From Styela clava (taxonomy: Eukaryota > Chordata > Ascidiacea > Stolidobranchia > Styelidae): a DNA stretch of 64,000 nucleotides. The notes under the pieces are model-generated. The model saw only the letters and a list, made by a program, of their open reading frames with translations, was not told the origin of the DNA and ran no database searches. Below, in pieces: positions 1 to 10,512 of the stretch. The position numbers and the translations under genes are program-made. The stretch lies in NCBI RefSeq assembly GCF_964204865.1, contig NC_135255.1, forward strand, positions 17,699,135-17,763,134. The letters are read 5' to 3'. Positions within the stretch are counted from its first letter, which is position 1; each line of letters starts with the position of its first letter.

Positions 1-210
1 CGGAAAGTTACGATTTATATAATGTTTGTCATGTTTCTCCTACTACTTTGTAAGGCAAAGCGAGTACTCACTCTCGTTCCGTGTCTTTTGGAATGGGCGC
101 GGAGCGTCAGGCACGAAGACAGCTGCAAATCTTCCATACTGCTTCCACCGGAGTAACTTCGGAACGCACAACAATTTCACGAATTCTTTAAATGGAAGTT
201 AGATGGGCAT

Positions 211-222
211 TGTGATGTCACA
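211..222. repeat. Short inverted repeat TGTGA-tg-TCACA
   Basis: Five-base arms flank a 2-bp centre. The core TGATGTCA is one base from a CRE. In copies 49 and 52 a 24-bp deletion ends at this site and removes its left arm. Confidence 0.35.
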
Positions 223-280
223 GAGCAGAGACTGCAATTAAAATGTATTTGGTTACAGGCGAAGAGAATCTGGAATTTCT

Positions 281-292
281 TTAACCGGTTAA
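281..292. promoter_or_regulatory. 12-bp perfect palindrome, Grainyhead/CP2-like site
   Basis: TTAACCGGTTAA reads the same on both strands and contains AACCGGTT, the consensus bound by Grainyhead/TFCP2 proteins. It lies about 690 bp upstream of the U2 start and recurs in the units examined, except that copy 36 (41,201) and the last unit (63,346) read AACCAGTT. Binding is inferred from the motif only; the palindrome could also be neutral and kept uniform by homogenisation. Confidence 0.4.
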
Positions 293-300
293 CTGCAGCG

Positions 301-341
301 TGACGTTTGACGTAATATTTATTGTTTTAGCTTATTACGTC
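301..341. promoter_or_regulatory. CRE/ATF-like cluster inside an inverted repeat
   Basis: Two TGACGT motifs stand in tandem (301-306 and 308-313). The second is the left arm of an inverted repeat: GACGTAATA at 309-317 matches TATTACGTC at 333-341 across 15 nt. Three CRE/ATF half-sites thus fall within about 40 bp. In units right of 55,250 one added A extends the arms to 10 bp (GACGTAATAA/TTATTACGTC). A regulatory role is a guess from the motif; the position, about 640 bp upstream of U2, is far for a classical snRNA distal element. Confidence 0.35.
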
Positions 342-494
342 GCAATGGTTACAAATTAATTTCGAGTGATTTATCCTGGTATCTCTCAAAAATATTGACG
401 AATCTAGATCGTTTTGTGATCCCTTGCTGCAAGAGATATGCAGCGTGCTTTGGACATATGGAAGTATTTTCGTGAAACAGTTTCCGTTATTCAA

Positions 495-510
495 TGTCAC
501 TTATGTGACA
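495..510. repeat. Inverted repeat TGTCAC-ttat-GTGACA
   Basis: Perfect 6-bp arms flank a 4-bp spacer, about 470 bp upstream of U2. It is present in all units I examined, including the diverged right-hand ones. It shares the GTGACA/TGTCAC core with the element at 211-222. Confidence 0.4.
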
Positions 511-849
511 AATTTACAGTGCCCAGTGTGCAAATTCTTCTTTGAGATATCATACGGAAAAACAGCATCAACTGCGCCACATGGAATAGACAATTTACGC
601 TTTTACCGAAAACTGATTATGAATTTATCATTGTCCAATTTTCATAATCAGCAATCTTGGTACTTCAATTATTTTTCACCTCTATTGGGTCTCTACAAAT
701 ACAGTTAGTGATATTCTTTTAAATGAAACGCTACAGGAGATAAATTTGCGAAGACGTAATCATTTCTGACAAAATTGTACATTATAAAGATGATTTGTTC
801 CTGAGATGTCAGTCAACGGTTAAAATAAATCGTAACCTTCAACCATCCA

Positions 850-883
850 GAATGGGTCCACCATTCCCAGCCCCACTAATTAG
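850..883. promoter_or_regulatory. Candidate upstream activating region of U2 (-119 to -86)
   Basis: GAATGG (850-855) and CCATTC (861-866) form a perfect 6-bp inverted repeat around a 5-bp spacer. It overlaps ATTCCCAG (863-870), which resembles part of the Staf/ZNF143 site, and is followed by CTAATTAG (876-883), a palindromic homeodomain-type core. In the right-hand units the spacer changes (GTCCA to GTCAA) and CCCCAC becomes CCCTAC, while both arms and CTAATTAG stay intact. Distal elements of snRNA genes lie upstream of the PSE, so this is the best candidate, but it is closer than the usual ~-220. Confidence 0.4.
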
Positions 884-904
884 TATTGTAAGTGGAAACT
901 TAAT

Positions 905-921
905 CACCGTCACCGGAACCG
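905..921 (+). promoter_or_regulatory. PSE-like element of U2 copy 1
   Basis: CACCGTCACCGGAACCG occupies -64 to -48 relative to the inferred U2 start, where metazoan snRNA genes carry the proximal sequence element bound by SNAPc. No TATA box lies at -30, as expected for a Pol II-type snRNA promoter. The element sits at the same offset before the other U2 genes; the only changes I noticed are C to A at -58 in copies 49 (56,988) and 52. Identification rests on position and conservation, since PSE sequences are lineage-specific. Confidence 0.6.
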
Positions 922-968
922 TTTTCATAAATTCCCAATACATTATTGCGTGAAAACACCGACCATTT

Positions 969-1160
969 ATCGCTTCTTCGGCCTATTGGCTAAGATCAAG
1001 TGTAGTAACTGTTCTATTCAGATTAATACCTGAATCGTGGGGTACTCCCCCACTCTTGTATTAATTTGATTTTTGCGACGACGAGAGCGAGGGTTCGGCT
1101 TGCCACTCCGCTCTCACCGGTCGGCTTGGCGTTGCACTACAGCCTTGACTGGCCCGTAAC
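969..1160 (+). ncRNA. U2 snRNA, copy 1
   Basis: U2 is the spliceosomal RNA that pairs with the intron branch point. Reading along the RNA: the 5' end AUCGCUUCUUCGG; stem I GGCC/GGCU (nt 12-23); the U6-pairing stretch GGCUAAGAUCAAG; branch-point recognition GUAGUA (nt 34-39); stem-loop IIa UUCAG/CUGAA with loop AUUAAUAC; stem IIb GUGGGG/CCCCAC; GUAUUAAU (nt 90-97), complementary to the IIa loop; Sm site GAUUUUUG (nt 100-107); stem III GAGAGCG/CGCUCUC; and stem-loop IV, closed by CCGGUC/GACUGG, with the U2B''-type UUGCAC loop. Human U2 is 188 nt; the 192-nt length here assumes an end at CCCGUCAC and is uncertain by several bases. This copy has A for C at nt 190, which makes the adjoining 3' inverted repeat perfect. 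Confidence 0.96.
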
Positions 1161-1181
1161 TTTCCTATTCGGAAAGTTACG
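1155..1181 (+). terminator. Inverted repeat at the 3' edge of U2 (possible 3'-end signal)
   Basis: CGTAACTTTCC and GGAAAGTTACG form a perfect 11-bp stem around TATTC in copy 1. Nearly all other copies read CGTCACTTTCC, giving 10 of 11 pairs. It overlaps the last bases of the inferred U2. Copies 48 and 51 have a shifted form (CTTTTCCATTC). The right arm is GGAGAGTT after copies 30 (35,072) and 33 (38,580), which would leave a G-U pair in RNA. No clear vertebrate-type 3' box was found, so this hairpin is the only evident candidate for 3'-end formation; that role is inferred. Confidence 0.45.
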
Positions 1182-1183
1182 AT

Positions 1184-1191
1184 TTATATAA
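1184..1191. promoter_or_regulatory. TTATATAA palindrome downstream of U2
   Basis: A TATA-like palindrome lies about 24 bp past the inferred U2 end. It is altered in copy 32's unit (36,259, TATATATTG), in units 49 and 52 (TATATGATG) and in the last unit (63,079, TATCTAATG). It is on the wrong side to serve the upstream gene, and no transcript start can be assigned to it. Confidence 0.2.
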
Positions 1192-2137
1192 TGTTTGTCA
1201 TGTTTCTCCTACTACTTTGTAAGGCAAAGCGAGTACTCACCCTCGTTCCGTGTCTTTTGGAATGGGCGCGGAGCGTCAGGCACGAAGACAGCTGCAAATC
1301 TTCCATACTGCTTCCACCGGAGTAACTTCGGAACGCACAACAATTTCACGAATTCTTTAAATGGAAGTTAGATGGGCATTGTGATGTCACAGAGCAGAGA
1401 CTGCAATTAAAATGTATTTGGTTACAGGCGAAGAGAATCTGGAATTTCTTTAACCGGTTAACTGCAGCGTGACGTTTGACGTAATATTTATTGTTTTAGC
1501 TTATTACGTCGCAATGGTTACAAATTAATTTCGAGTGATTTATCCTGGTATCTCTCAAAATTATTGACGAATCTAGATCGTTTTGTGATCCCTTGCTGCA
1601 AGAGATATGCAGCGTGCTTTGGACATATGGAAGTATTTTCGTGAAACAGTTTCCGTTATTCAATGTCACTTATGTGACAAATTTACAGTGCCCAGTGTGC
1701 AAATTCTTCTTTGAGATATCATACGGAAAAACAGCATCAACTGCGCCACATGGAATAGACAATTTACGCTTTTACCGAAAACTGATTATGAATTTATCAT
1801 TGTCCAATTTTCATAATCAGCAATCTTGGTACTTCAATTATTTTTCACCTCTATTGGGTCTCTACAAATACAGTTAGTGATATTCTTTTAAATGATACGC
1901 TACAGGAGATAAATTTGCGAAGACGTAATCATTTCTGACAAAATTGTACATTATAAAGATGATTTGTACCTGAGATGTCAGTCAACGGTTAAAATAAATC
2001 GTAACCTTCAACCATCCAGAATGGGTCCACCATTCCCAGCCCCACTAATTAGTATTGTAAGTGGAAACTTAATCACCGTCACCGGAACCGTTTTCATAAA
2101 TTCCCAATACATTATTGCGTGAAAACACCGACCATTT

Positions 2138-2329
2138 ATCGCTTCTTCGGCCTATTGGCTAAGATCAAGTGTAGTAACTGTTCTATTCAGATTAATACCT
2201 GAATCGTGGGGTACTCTCCCACTCTTGTATTAATTTGATTTTTGCGACGACGAGAGCGAGGGTTCGGCTTGCCACTCCGCTCTCACCGGTCGGCTTGGCG
2301 TTGCACTACAGCCTTGACTGGCCCGTCAC
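2138..2329 (+). ncRNA. U2 snRNA, copy 2
   Basis: One change: C80 to U (2,217), which turns the top pair of stem IIb into a G-U wobble and keeps the stem. Confidence 0.95.
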
Positions 2330-3306
2330 TTTCCTATTCGGAAAGTTACGATTTATATAATGTTTGTCATGTTTCTCCTACTACTTTGTAAGGCAAAGCG
2401 AGTACTCACCCTCGTTCCGTGTCTTTTGGAATGGGCGCGGAGCGTCAGGCACGAAGACAGCTGCAAATCTTCCATACTGCTTCCACCGGAGTAACTTCGG
2501 AACGCACAACAATTTCACGAATTCTTTAAATGGAAGTTAGATGGGCATTGTGATGTCACAGAGCAGAGACTGCAATTAAAATGTATTTGGTTACAGGCGA
2601 AGAGAATCTGGAATTTCTTTAACCGGTTAACTGCAGCGTGACGTTTGACGTAATATTTATTGTTTTAGCTTATTACGTCGCAATGGTTACAAATTAATTT
2701 CGAGTGATTTATCCTGGTATCTCTCAAAATTATTGACGAATCTAGATCGTTTTGTGATCCCTTGCTGCAAGAGATATGCAGCGTGCTTTGGACATTTGGA
2801 AGTATTTTCGTGAAACAGTTTCCGTTATTCAATGTCACTTATGTGACAAATTTACAGTGCCCAGTGTGCAAATTCTTCTTTGAGATATCATACGGAAAAA
2901 CAGCATCAACTGCGCCACATGGAATAGACAATTTACGCTTTTACCGAAAACTGATTATGAATTTATCATTGTCCAATTTTCATAATCAGCAATCTTGGTA
3001 CTTCAATTATTTTTCACCTCTATTGGGTCTCTACAAATACAGTTAGTGATATTCTTTTAAATGAAACGCTACAGGAGATAAATTTGCGAAGACGTAATCA
3101 TTTCTGACAAAATTGTACATTATAAAGATGATTTGTTCCTGAGATGTCAGTCAACGGTTAAAATAAATCGTAACCTTCAACCATCCAGAATGGGTCCACC
3201 ATTCCCAGCCCCACTAATTAGTATTGTAAGTGGAAACTTAATCACCGTCACCGGAACCGTTTTCATAAATTCCCAATACATTATTGCGTGAAAACACCGA
3301 CCATTT

Positions 3307-3498
3307 ATCGCTTCTTCGGCCTATTGGCTAAGATCAAGTGTAGTAACTGTTCTATTCAGATTAATACCTGAATCGTGGGGTACTCCCCCACTCTTGTATT
3401 AATTTGATTTTTGCGACGACGAGAGCGAGGGTTCGGCTTGCCACTCCGCTCTCACCGGTCGGCTTGGCGTTGCACTACAGCCTTGACTGGCCCGTCAC
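3307..3498 (+). ncRNA. U2 snRNA, copy 3
   Basis: Consensus sequence throughout by eye; used here as the reference copy. Its promoter has T instead of A at -170. Confidence 0.96.
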
Positions 3499-4475
3499 TT
3501 TCCTATTCGGAAAGTTACGATTTATATAATGTTTGTCATGTTTCTCCTACTACTTTGTAAGGCAAAGCGAGTACTCACCCTCGTTCCGTGTCTTTTGGAA
3601 TGGGCGCGGAGCGTCAGGCACGAAGACAGCTGCAAATCTTCCATACTGCTTCCACCGGAGTAACTTCGGAACGCACAACAATTTCACGAATTCTTTAAAT
3701 GGAAGTTAGATGGGCATTGTGATGTCACAGAGCAGAGACTGCAATTAAAATGTATTTGGTTACAGGCGAAGAGAATCTGGAATTTCTTTAACCGGTTAAC
3801 TGCAGCGTGACGTTTGACGTAATATTTATTGTTTTAGCTTATTACGTCGCAATGGTTACAAATTAATTTCGAGTGATTTATCCTGGTATCTCTCAAAATT
3901 ATTGACGAATCTAGATCGTTTTGTGATCCCTTGCTGCAAGAGATATGCAGCGTGCTTTGGACATATGGAAGTATTTTCGTGAAACAGTTTCCGTTATTCA
4001 ATGTCACTTATGTGACAAATTTACAGTGCCCAGTGTGCAAATTCTTCTTTGAGATATCAAACGGAAAAACAGCATCAACTGCGCCACATGGAATAGACAA
4101 TTTACGCTTTTACCGAAAACTGATTATGAATTTATCATTGTCCAATTTTCATAATCAGCAATCTTGGTACTTCAATTATTTTTCACCTCTATTGGGTCTC
4201 TACAAATACAGTTAGTGATATTCTTTTAAATGAAACGCTACAGGAAATAAATTTGCGAAGACGTAATCATTTCTGACAAAATTGTACATTATAAAGATGA
4301 TTTGTACCTGAGATGTCAGTCAACGGTTAAAATAAATCGTAACCTTCAACCATCCAGAATGGGTCCACCATTCCCAGCCCCACTAATTAGTATTGTAAGT
4401 GGAAACTTAATCACCGTCACCGGAACCGTTTTCATAAATTCCCAATACATTATTGCGTGAAAACACCGACCATTT

Positions 4476-4667
4476 ATCGCTTCTTCGGCCTATTGGCTAA
4501 GATCAAGTGTAGTAACTGTTCTATTCAGATTAATACCTGAATCGTGGGGTACTCCCCCACTCTTGTATTAATTTGATTTTTGCGACGACGAGAGCGAGGG
4601 TTCGGCTTGCCACTCCGCTCTCACCGGTCGGCTTGGCGTTGCACTACAGCCTTGACTGGCCCGTCAC
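4476..4667 (+). ncRNA. U2 snRNA, copy 4
   Basis: Consensus gene. The spacer carries AGGAAATAA near 4,244 for AGGAGATAA, a variant also found in units 36-38. Confidence 0.96.
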
Positions 4668-5644
4668 TTTCCTATTCGGAAAGTTACGATTTATATAATG
4701 TTTGTCATGTTTCTCCTACTACTTTGTAAGGCAAAGCGAGTACTCACCCTCGTTCCGTGTCTTTTGGAATGGGCGCGGAGCGTCAGGCACGAAGACAGCT
4801 GCAAATCTTCCATACTGCTTCCACCGGAGTAACTTCGGAACGCACAACAATTTCACGAATTCTTTAAATGGAAGTTAGATGGGCATTGTGATGTCACAGA
4901 GCAGAGACTGCAATTAAAATGTATTTGGTTACAGGCGAAGAGAATCTGGAATTTCTTTAACCGGTTAACTGCAGCGTGACGTTTGACGTAATATTTATTG
5001 TTTTAGCTTATTACGTCGCAATGGTTACAAATTAATTTCGAGTGATTTATCCTGGTATCTCTCAAAATTATTGACGAATCTAGATCGTTTTGTGATCCCT
5101 TGCTGCAAGAGATATGCAGCGTGCTTTGGACATATGGAAGTATTTTCGTGAAACAGTTTCCGTTATTCAATGTCACTTATGTGACAAATTTACAGTGCCC
5201 AGTGTGCAAATTCTTCTTTGAGATATCATACGGAAAAACAGCATCAACTGCGCCACATGGAATAGACAATTTACGCTTTTACCGAAAACTGATTATGAAT
5301 TTATCATTGTCCAATTTTCATAATCAGCAATCTTGGTACTTCAATTATTTTTCACCTCTATTGGGTCTCTACAAATACAGTTAGTGATATTCTTTTAAAT
5401 GAAACGCTACAGGAGATAAATTTGCGAAGACGTAATCATTTCTGACAAAATTGTACATTATAAAGATGATTTGTACCTGAGATGTCAGTCAACGGTTAAA
5501 ATAAATCGTAACCTTCAACCATCCAGAATGGGTCCACCATTCCCAGCCCCACTAATTAGTATTGTAAGTGGAAACTTAATCACCGTCACCGGAACCGTTT
5601 TCATAAATTCCCAATACATTATTGCGTGAAAACACCGACCATTT

Positions 5645-5836
5645 ATCGCTTCTTCGGCCTATTGGCTAAGATCAAGTGTAGTAACTGTTCTATTCAGATT
5701 AATACCTGAATCGTGGGGTACTCCCCCACTCTTGTATTAATTTGATTTTTGCGACGACGAGAGCGAGGGTTCGGCTTGCCACTCCGCTCTCACCGGTCGG
5801 CTTGGCGTTGCACTACAGCCTTGACTGGCCCGTCAC
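5645..5836 (+). ncRNA. U2 snRNA, copy 5
   Basis: Consensus gene and promoter; no private change seen. Confidence 0.96.
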
Positions 5837-6813
5837 TTTCCTATTCGGAAAGTTACGATTTATATAATGTTTGTCATGTTTCTCCTACTACTTTGTAAGG
5901 CAAAGCGAGTACTCACCCTCGTTCCGTGTCTTTTGGAATGGGCGCGGAGCGTCAGGCACGAAGACAGCTGCAAATCTTCCATACTGCTTCCACCGGAGTA
6001 ACTTCGGAACGCACAACAATTTCACGAATTCTTTAAATGGAAGTTAGATGGGCATTGTGATGTCACAGAGCAGAGACTGCAATTAAAATGTATTTGGTTA
6101 CAGGCGAAGAGAATCTGGAATTTCTTTAACCGGTTAACTGCAGCGTGACGTTTGACGTAATATTTATTGTTTTAGCTTATTACGTCGCAATGGTTACAAA
6201 TTAATTTCGAGTGATTTATCCTGGTATCTCTCAAAATTATTGACGAATCTAGATCGTTTTGTGATCCCTTGCTGCAAGAGATATGCAGCGTGCTTTGGAC
6301 ATATGGAAGTATTTTCGTGAAACAGTTTCCGTTATTCAATGTCACTTATGTGACAAATTTACAGTGCCCAGTGTGCAAATTCTTCTTTGAGATATCATAC
6401 GGAAAAACAGCATCAACTGCGCCACATGGAATAGACAATTTACGCTTTTACCGAAAACTGATTATGAATTTATCATTGTCCAATTTTCATAATCAGCAAT
6501 CTTGGTACTTCAATTATTTTTCACCTCTATTGGGTCTCTACAAATACAGTTAGTGATATTCTTTTAAATGAAACGCTACAGGAGATAAATTTGCGAAGAC
6601 GTAATCATTTCTGACAAAATTGTACATTATAAAGATGATTTGTACCTGAGATGTCAGTCAACGGTTAAAATAAATCGTAACCTTCAACCATCCAGAATGG
6701 GTCCACCATTCCCAGCCCCACTAATTAGTATTGTAAGTGGAAACTTAATCACCGTCACCGGAACCGTTTTCATAAATTCCCAATACATTATTGCGTGAAA
6801 ACACCGACCATTT

Positions 6814-7005
6814 ATCGCTTCTTCGGCCTATTGGCTAAGATCAAGTGTAGTAACTGTTCTATTCAGATTAATACCTGAATCGTGGGGTACTCCCCCACTC
6901 TTGTATTAATTTGATTTTTGCGACGACGAGAGCGAGGGTTCGGCTTGCCACTCCGCTCTCACCGGTCGGCTTGGCGTTGCACTACAGCCTTGACTGGCCC
7001 GTCAC
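6814..7005 (+). ncRNA. U2 snRNA, copy 6
   Basis: Consensus gene and promoter. Confidence 0.96.
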
Positions 7006-7982
7006 TTTCCTATTCGGAAAGTTACGATTTATATAATGTTTGTCATGTTTCTCCTACTACTTTGTAAGGCAAAGCGAGTACTCACCCTCGTTCCGTGTCT
7101 TTTGGAATGGGCGCGGAGCGTCAGGCACGAAGACAGCTGCAAATCTTCCATACTGCTTCCACCGGAGTAACTTCGGAACGCACAACAATTTCACGAATTC
7201 TTTAAATGGAAGTTAGATGGGCATTGTGATGTCACAGAGCAGAGACTGCAATTAAAATGTATTTGGTTACAGGCGAAGAGAATCTGGAATTTCTTTAACC
7301 GGTTAACTGCAGCGTGACGTTTGACGTAATATTTATTGTTTTAGCTTATTACGTCGCAATGGTTACAAATTAATTTCGAGTGATTTATCCTGGTATCTCT
7401 CAAAATTATTGACGAATCTAGATCGTTTTGTGATCCCTTGCTGCAAGAGATATGCAGCGTGCTTTGGACATATGGAAGTATTTTCGTGAAACAGTTTCCG
7501 TTATTCAATGTCACTTATGTGACAAATTTACAGTGCCCAGTGTGCAAATTCTTCTTTGAGATATCATACGGAAAAACAGCATCAACTGCGCCACATGGAA
7601 TAGACAATTTACGCTTTTACCGAAAACTGATTATGAATTTATCATTGTCCAATTTTCATAATCAGCAATCTTGGTACTTCAATTATTTTTCACCTCTATT
7701 GGGTCTCTACAAATACAGTTAGTGATATTCTTTTAAATGAAACGCTACAGGAGATAAATTTGCGAAGACGTAATCATTTCTGACAAAATTGTACATTATA
7801 AAGATGATTTGTACCTGAGATGTCAGTCAACGGTTAAAATAAATCGTAACCTTCAACCATCCAGAATGGGTCCACCATTCCCAGCCCCACTAATTAGTAT
7901 TGTAAGTGGAAACTTAATCACCGTCACCGGAACCGTTTTCATAAATTCCCAATACATTATTGCGTGAAAACACCGACCATTT

Positions 7983-8174
7983 ATCGCTTCTTCGGCCTAT
8001 TGGCTAAGATCAAGTGTAGTAACTGTTCTATTCAGATTAATACCTGAATCGTGGGGTACTCCCCCACTCTTGTATTAATTTGATTTTTGCGACGACGAGA
8101 GCGAGGGTTCGGCTTGCCACTCCGCTCTCACCGGTCGGCTTGGCGTTGCACTACAGCCTTGACTGGCCCGTCAC
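7983..8174 (+). ncRNA. U2 snRNA, copy 7
   Basis: Consensus gene and promoter. Confidence 0.96.
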
Positions 8175-9151
8175 TTTCCTATTCGGAAAGTTACGATTTA
8201 TATAATGTTTGTCATGTTTCTCCTACTACTTTGTAAGGCAAAGCGAGTACTCACCCTCGTTCCGTGTCTTTTGGAATGGGCGCGGAGCGTCAGGCACGAA
8301 GACAGCTGCAAATCTTCCATACTGCTTCCACCGGAGTAACTTCGGAACGCACAACAATTTCACGAATTCTTTAAATGGAAGTTAGATGGGCATTGTGATG
8401 TCACAGAGCAGAGACTGCAATTAAAATGTATTTGGTTACAGGCGAAGAGAATCTGGAATTTCTTTAACCGGTTAACTGCAGCGTGACGTTTGACGTAATA
8501 TTTATTGTTTTAGCTTATTACGTCGCAATGGTTACAAATTAATTTCGAGTGATTTATCCTGGTATCTCTCAAAATTATTGACGAATCTAGATCGTTTTGT
8601 GATCCCTTGCTGCAAGAGATATGCAGCGTGCTTTGGACATATGGAAGTATTTTCGTGAAACAGTTTCCGTTATTCAATGTCACTTATGTGACAAATTTAC
8701 AGTGCCCAGTGTGCAAATTCTTCTTTGAGATATCATACGGAAAAACAGCATCAACTGCGCCACATGGAATAGACAATTTACGCTTTTACCGAAAACTGAT
8801 TATGAATTTATCATTGTCCAATTTTCATAATCAGCAATCTTGGTACTTCAATTATTTTTCACCTCTATTGGGTCTCTACAAATACAGTTAGTGATATTCT
8901 TTTAAATGAAACGCTACAGGAGATAAATTTGCGAAGACGTAATCATTTCTGACAAAATTGTACATTATAAAGATGATTTGTTCCTGAGATGTCAGTCAAC
9001 GGTTAAAATAAATCGTAACCTTCAACCATCCAGAATGGGTCCACCATTCCCAGCCCCACTAATTAGTATTGTAAGTGGAAACTTAATCACCGTCACCGGA
9101 ACCGTTTTCATAAATTCCCAATACATTATTGCGTGAAAACACCGACCATTT

Positions 9152-9343
9152 ATCGCTTCTTCGGCCTATTGGCTAAGATCAAGTGTAGTAACTGTTCTAT
9201 TCAGATTAATACCTGAATCGTGGGGTACTCCCCCACTCTTGTATTAATTTGATTTTTGCGACGACGAGAGCGAGGGTTCGGCTTGCCACTCCGCTCTCAC
9301 CGGTCGGCTTGGCGTTGCACTACAGCCTTGACTGGCCCGTCAC
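9152..9343 (+). ncRNA. U2 snRNA, copy 8
   Basis: Consensus gene; promoter has T at -170. Confidence 0.96.
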
Positions 9344-10320
9344 TTTCCTATTCGGAAAGTTACGATTTATATAATGTTTGTCATGTTTCTCCTACTACTT
9401 TGTAAGGCAAAGCGAGTACTCACCCTCGTTCCGTGTCTTTTGGAATGGGCGCGGAGCGTCAGGCACGAAGACAGCTGCAAATCTTCCATACTGCTTCCAC
9501 CGGAGTAACTTCGGAACGCACAACAATTTCACGAATTCTTTAAATGGAAGTTAGATGGGCATTGTGATGTCACAGAGCAGAGACTGCAATTAAAATGTAT
9601 TTGGTTACAGGCGAAGAGAATCTGGAATTTCTTTAACCGGTTAACTGCAGCGTGACGTTTGACGTAATATTTATTGTTTTAGCTTATTACGTCGCAATGG
9701 TTACAAATTAATTTCGAGTGATTTATCCTGGTATCTCTCAAAATTATTGACGAATCTAGATCGTTTTGTGATCCCTTGCTGCAAGAGATATGCAGCGTGC
9801 TTTGGACATATGGAAGTATTTTCGTGAAACAGTTTCCGTTATTCAATGTCACTTATGTGACAAATTTACAGTGCCCAGTGTGCAAATTCTTCTTTGAGAT
9901 ATCATACGGAAAAACAGCATCAACTGCGCCACATGGAATAGACAATTTACGCTTTTACCGAAAACTGATTATGAATTTATCATTGTCCAATTTTCATAAT
10001 CAGCAATCTTGGTACTTCAATTATTTTTCACCTCTATTGGGTCTCTACAAATACAGTTAGTGATATTCTTTTAAATGAAACGCTACAGGAGATAAATTTG
10101 CGAAGACGTAATCATTTCTGACAAAATTGTACATTATAAAGATGATTTGTACCTGAGATGTCAGTCAACGGTTAAAATAAATCGTAACCTTCAACCATCC
10201 AGAATGGGTCCACCATTCCCAGCCCCACTAATTAGTATTGTAAGTGGAAACTTAATCACCGTCACCGGAACCGTTTTCATAAATTCCCAATACATTATTG
10301 CGTGAAAACACCGACCATTT

Positions 10321-10512
10321 ATCGCTTCTTCGGCCTATTGGCTAAGATCAAGTGTAGTAACTGTTCTATTCAGATTAATACCTGAATCGTGGGGTACTCC
10401 CCCACTCTTGTATTAATTTGATTTTTGCGACGACGAGAGCGAGGGTTCGGCTTGCCACTCCGCTCTCACCGGTCGGCTTGGCGTTGCACTACAGCCTTGA
10501 CTGGCCCGTCAC
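10321..10512 (+). ncRNA. U2 snRNA, copy 9
   Basis: Consensus gene and promoter. Confidence 0.96.

Larger units (their letters stand above)
1..904 (+). other. Intergenic spacer of the U2 unit (first copy; pattern for all units)
   Basis: This is the ~900-bp AT-rich stretch between the 3' hairpin of one U2 gene and the PSE-like element of the next. I see no second RNA gene on either strand: no U1, U4, U5, U6, 5S, tRNA or spliced-leader hallmark. A 94-codon frame at 424-708 opens on TTG, not ATG, and acquires in-frame stops in right-hand units (56,555; 57,764), so it is not treated as a gene. The spacer does hold short inverted repeats and motifs, listed separately. All other spacers have this content, with scattered substitutions. 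Confidence 0.85.

Noticed and set aside
50-90. TACTCAC and nearby GC-rich sequence as a possible U1 5' end
   Set aside because: No U1 stem-loops or Sm site follow.
131-139. CTGCAAAT and GTGCAAAT (near 529) as octamer sites of an snRNA distal element
   Set aside because: Each departs from ATGCAAAT at the first base, and they sit 440-840 bp from the gene, so support is too weak to annotate.
217-232. ACAGAGCAGAGA resembling the U6 ACAGAGA box
   Set aside because: The box is not exact and no U6 stem-loop, TATA/PSE arrangement or T-run terminator surrounds it.
597-608. CGCTTTTACC resembling the U5 loop 1
   Set aside because: There is no flanking stem, Sm site or U5-like fold; the similarity is a short coincidence.
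424-708. A 94-codon open frame repeated in almost every unit
   Set aside because: It begins with TTG, has no recognisable domain, and recurs only because the whole unit is homogenised. In-frame stops appear in right-hand units (56,555-56,557; 57,764-57,766 and their repeats 3,474 bp on), and noncoding and frame positions change alike.
1090-1103. GGTTCGGCTTGCC resembling a tRNA T-loop / B box
   Set aside because: It lies within stem III of U2 and has no A box or tRNA cloverleaf around it.
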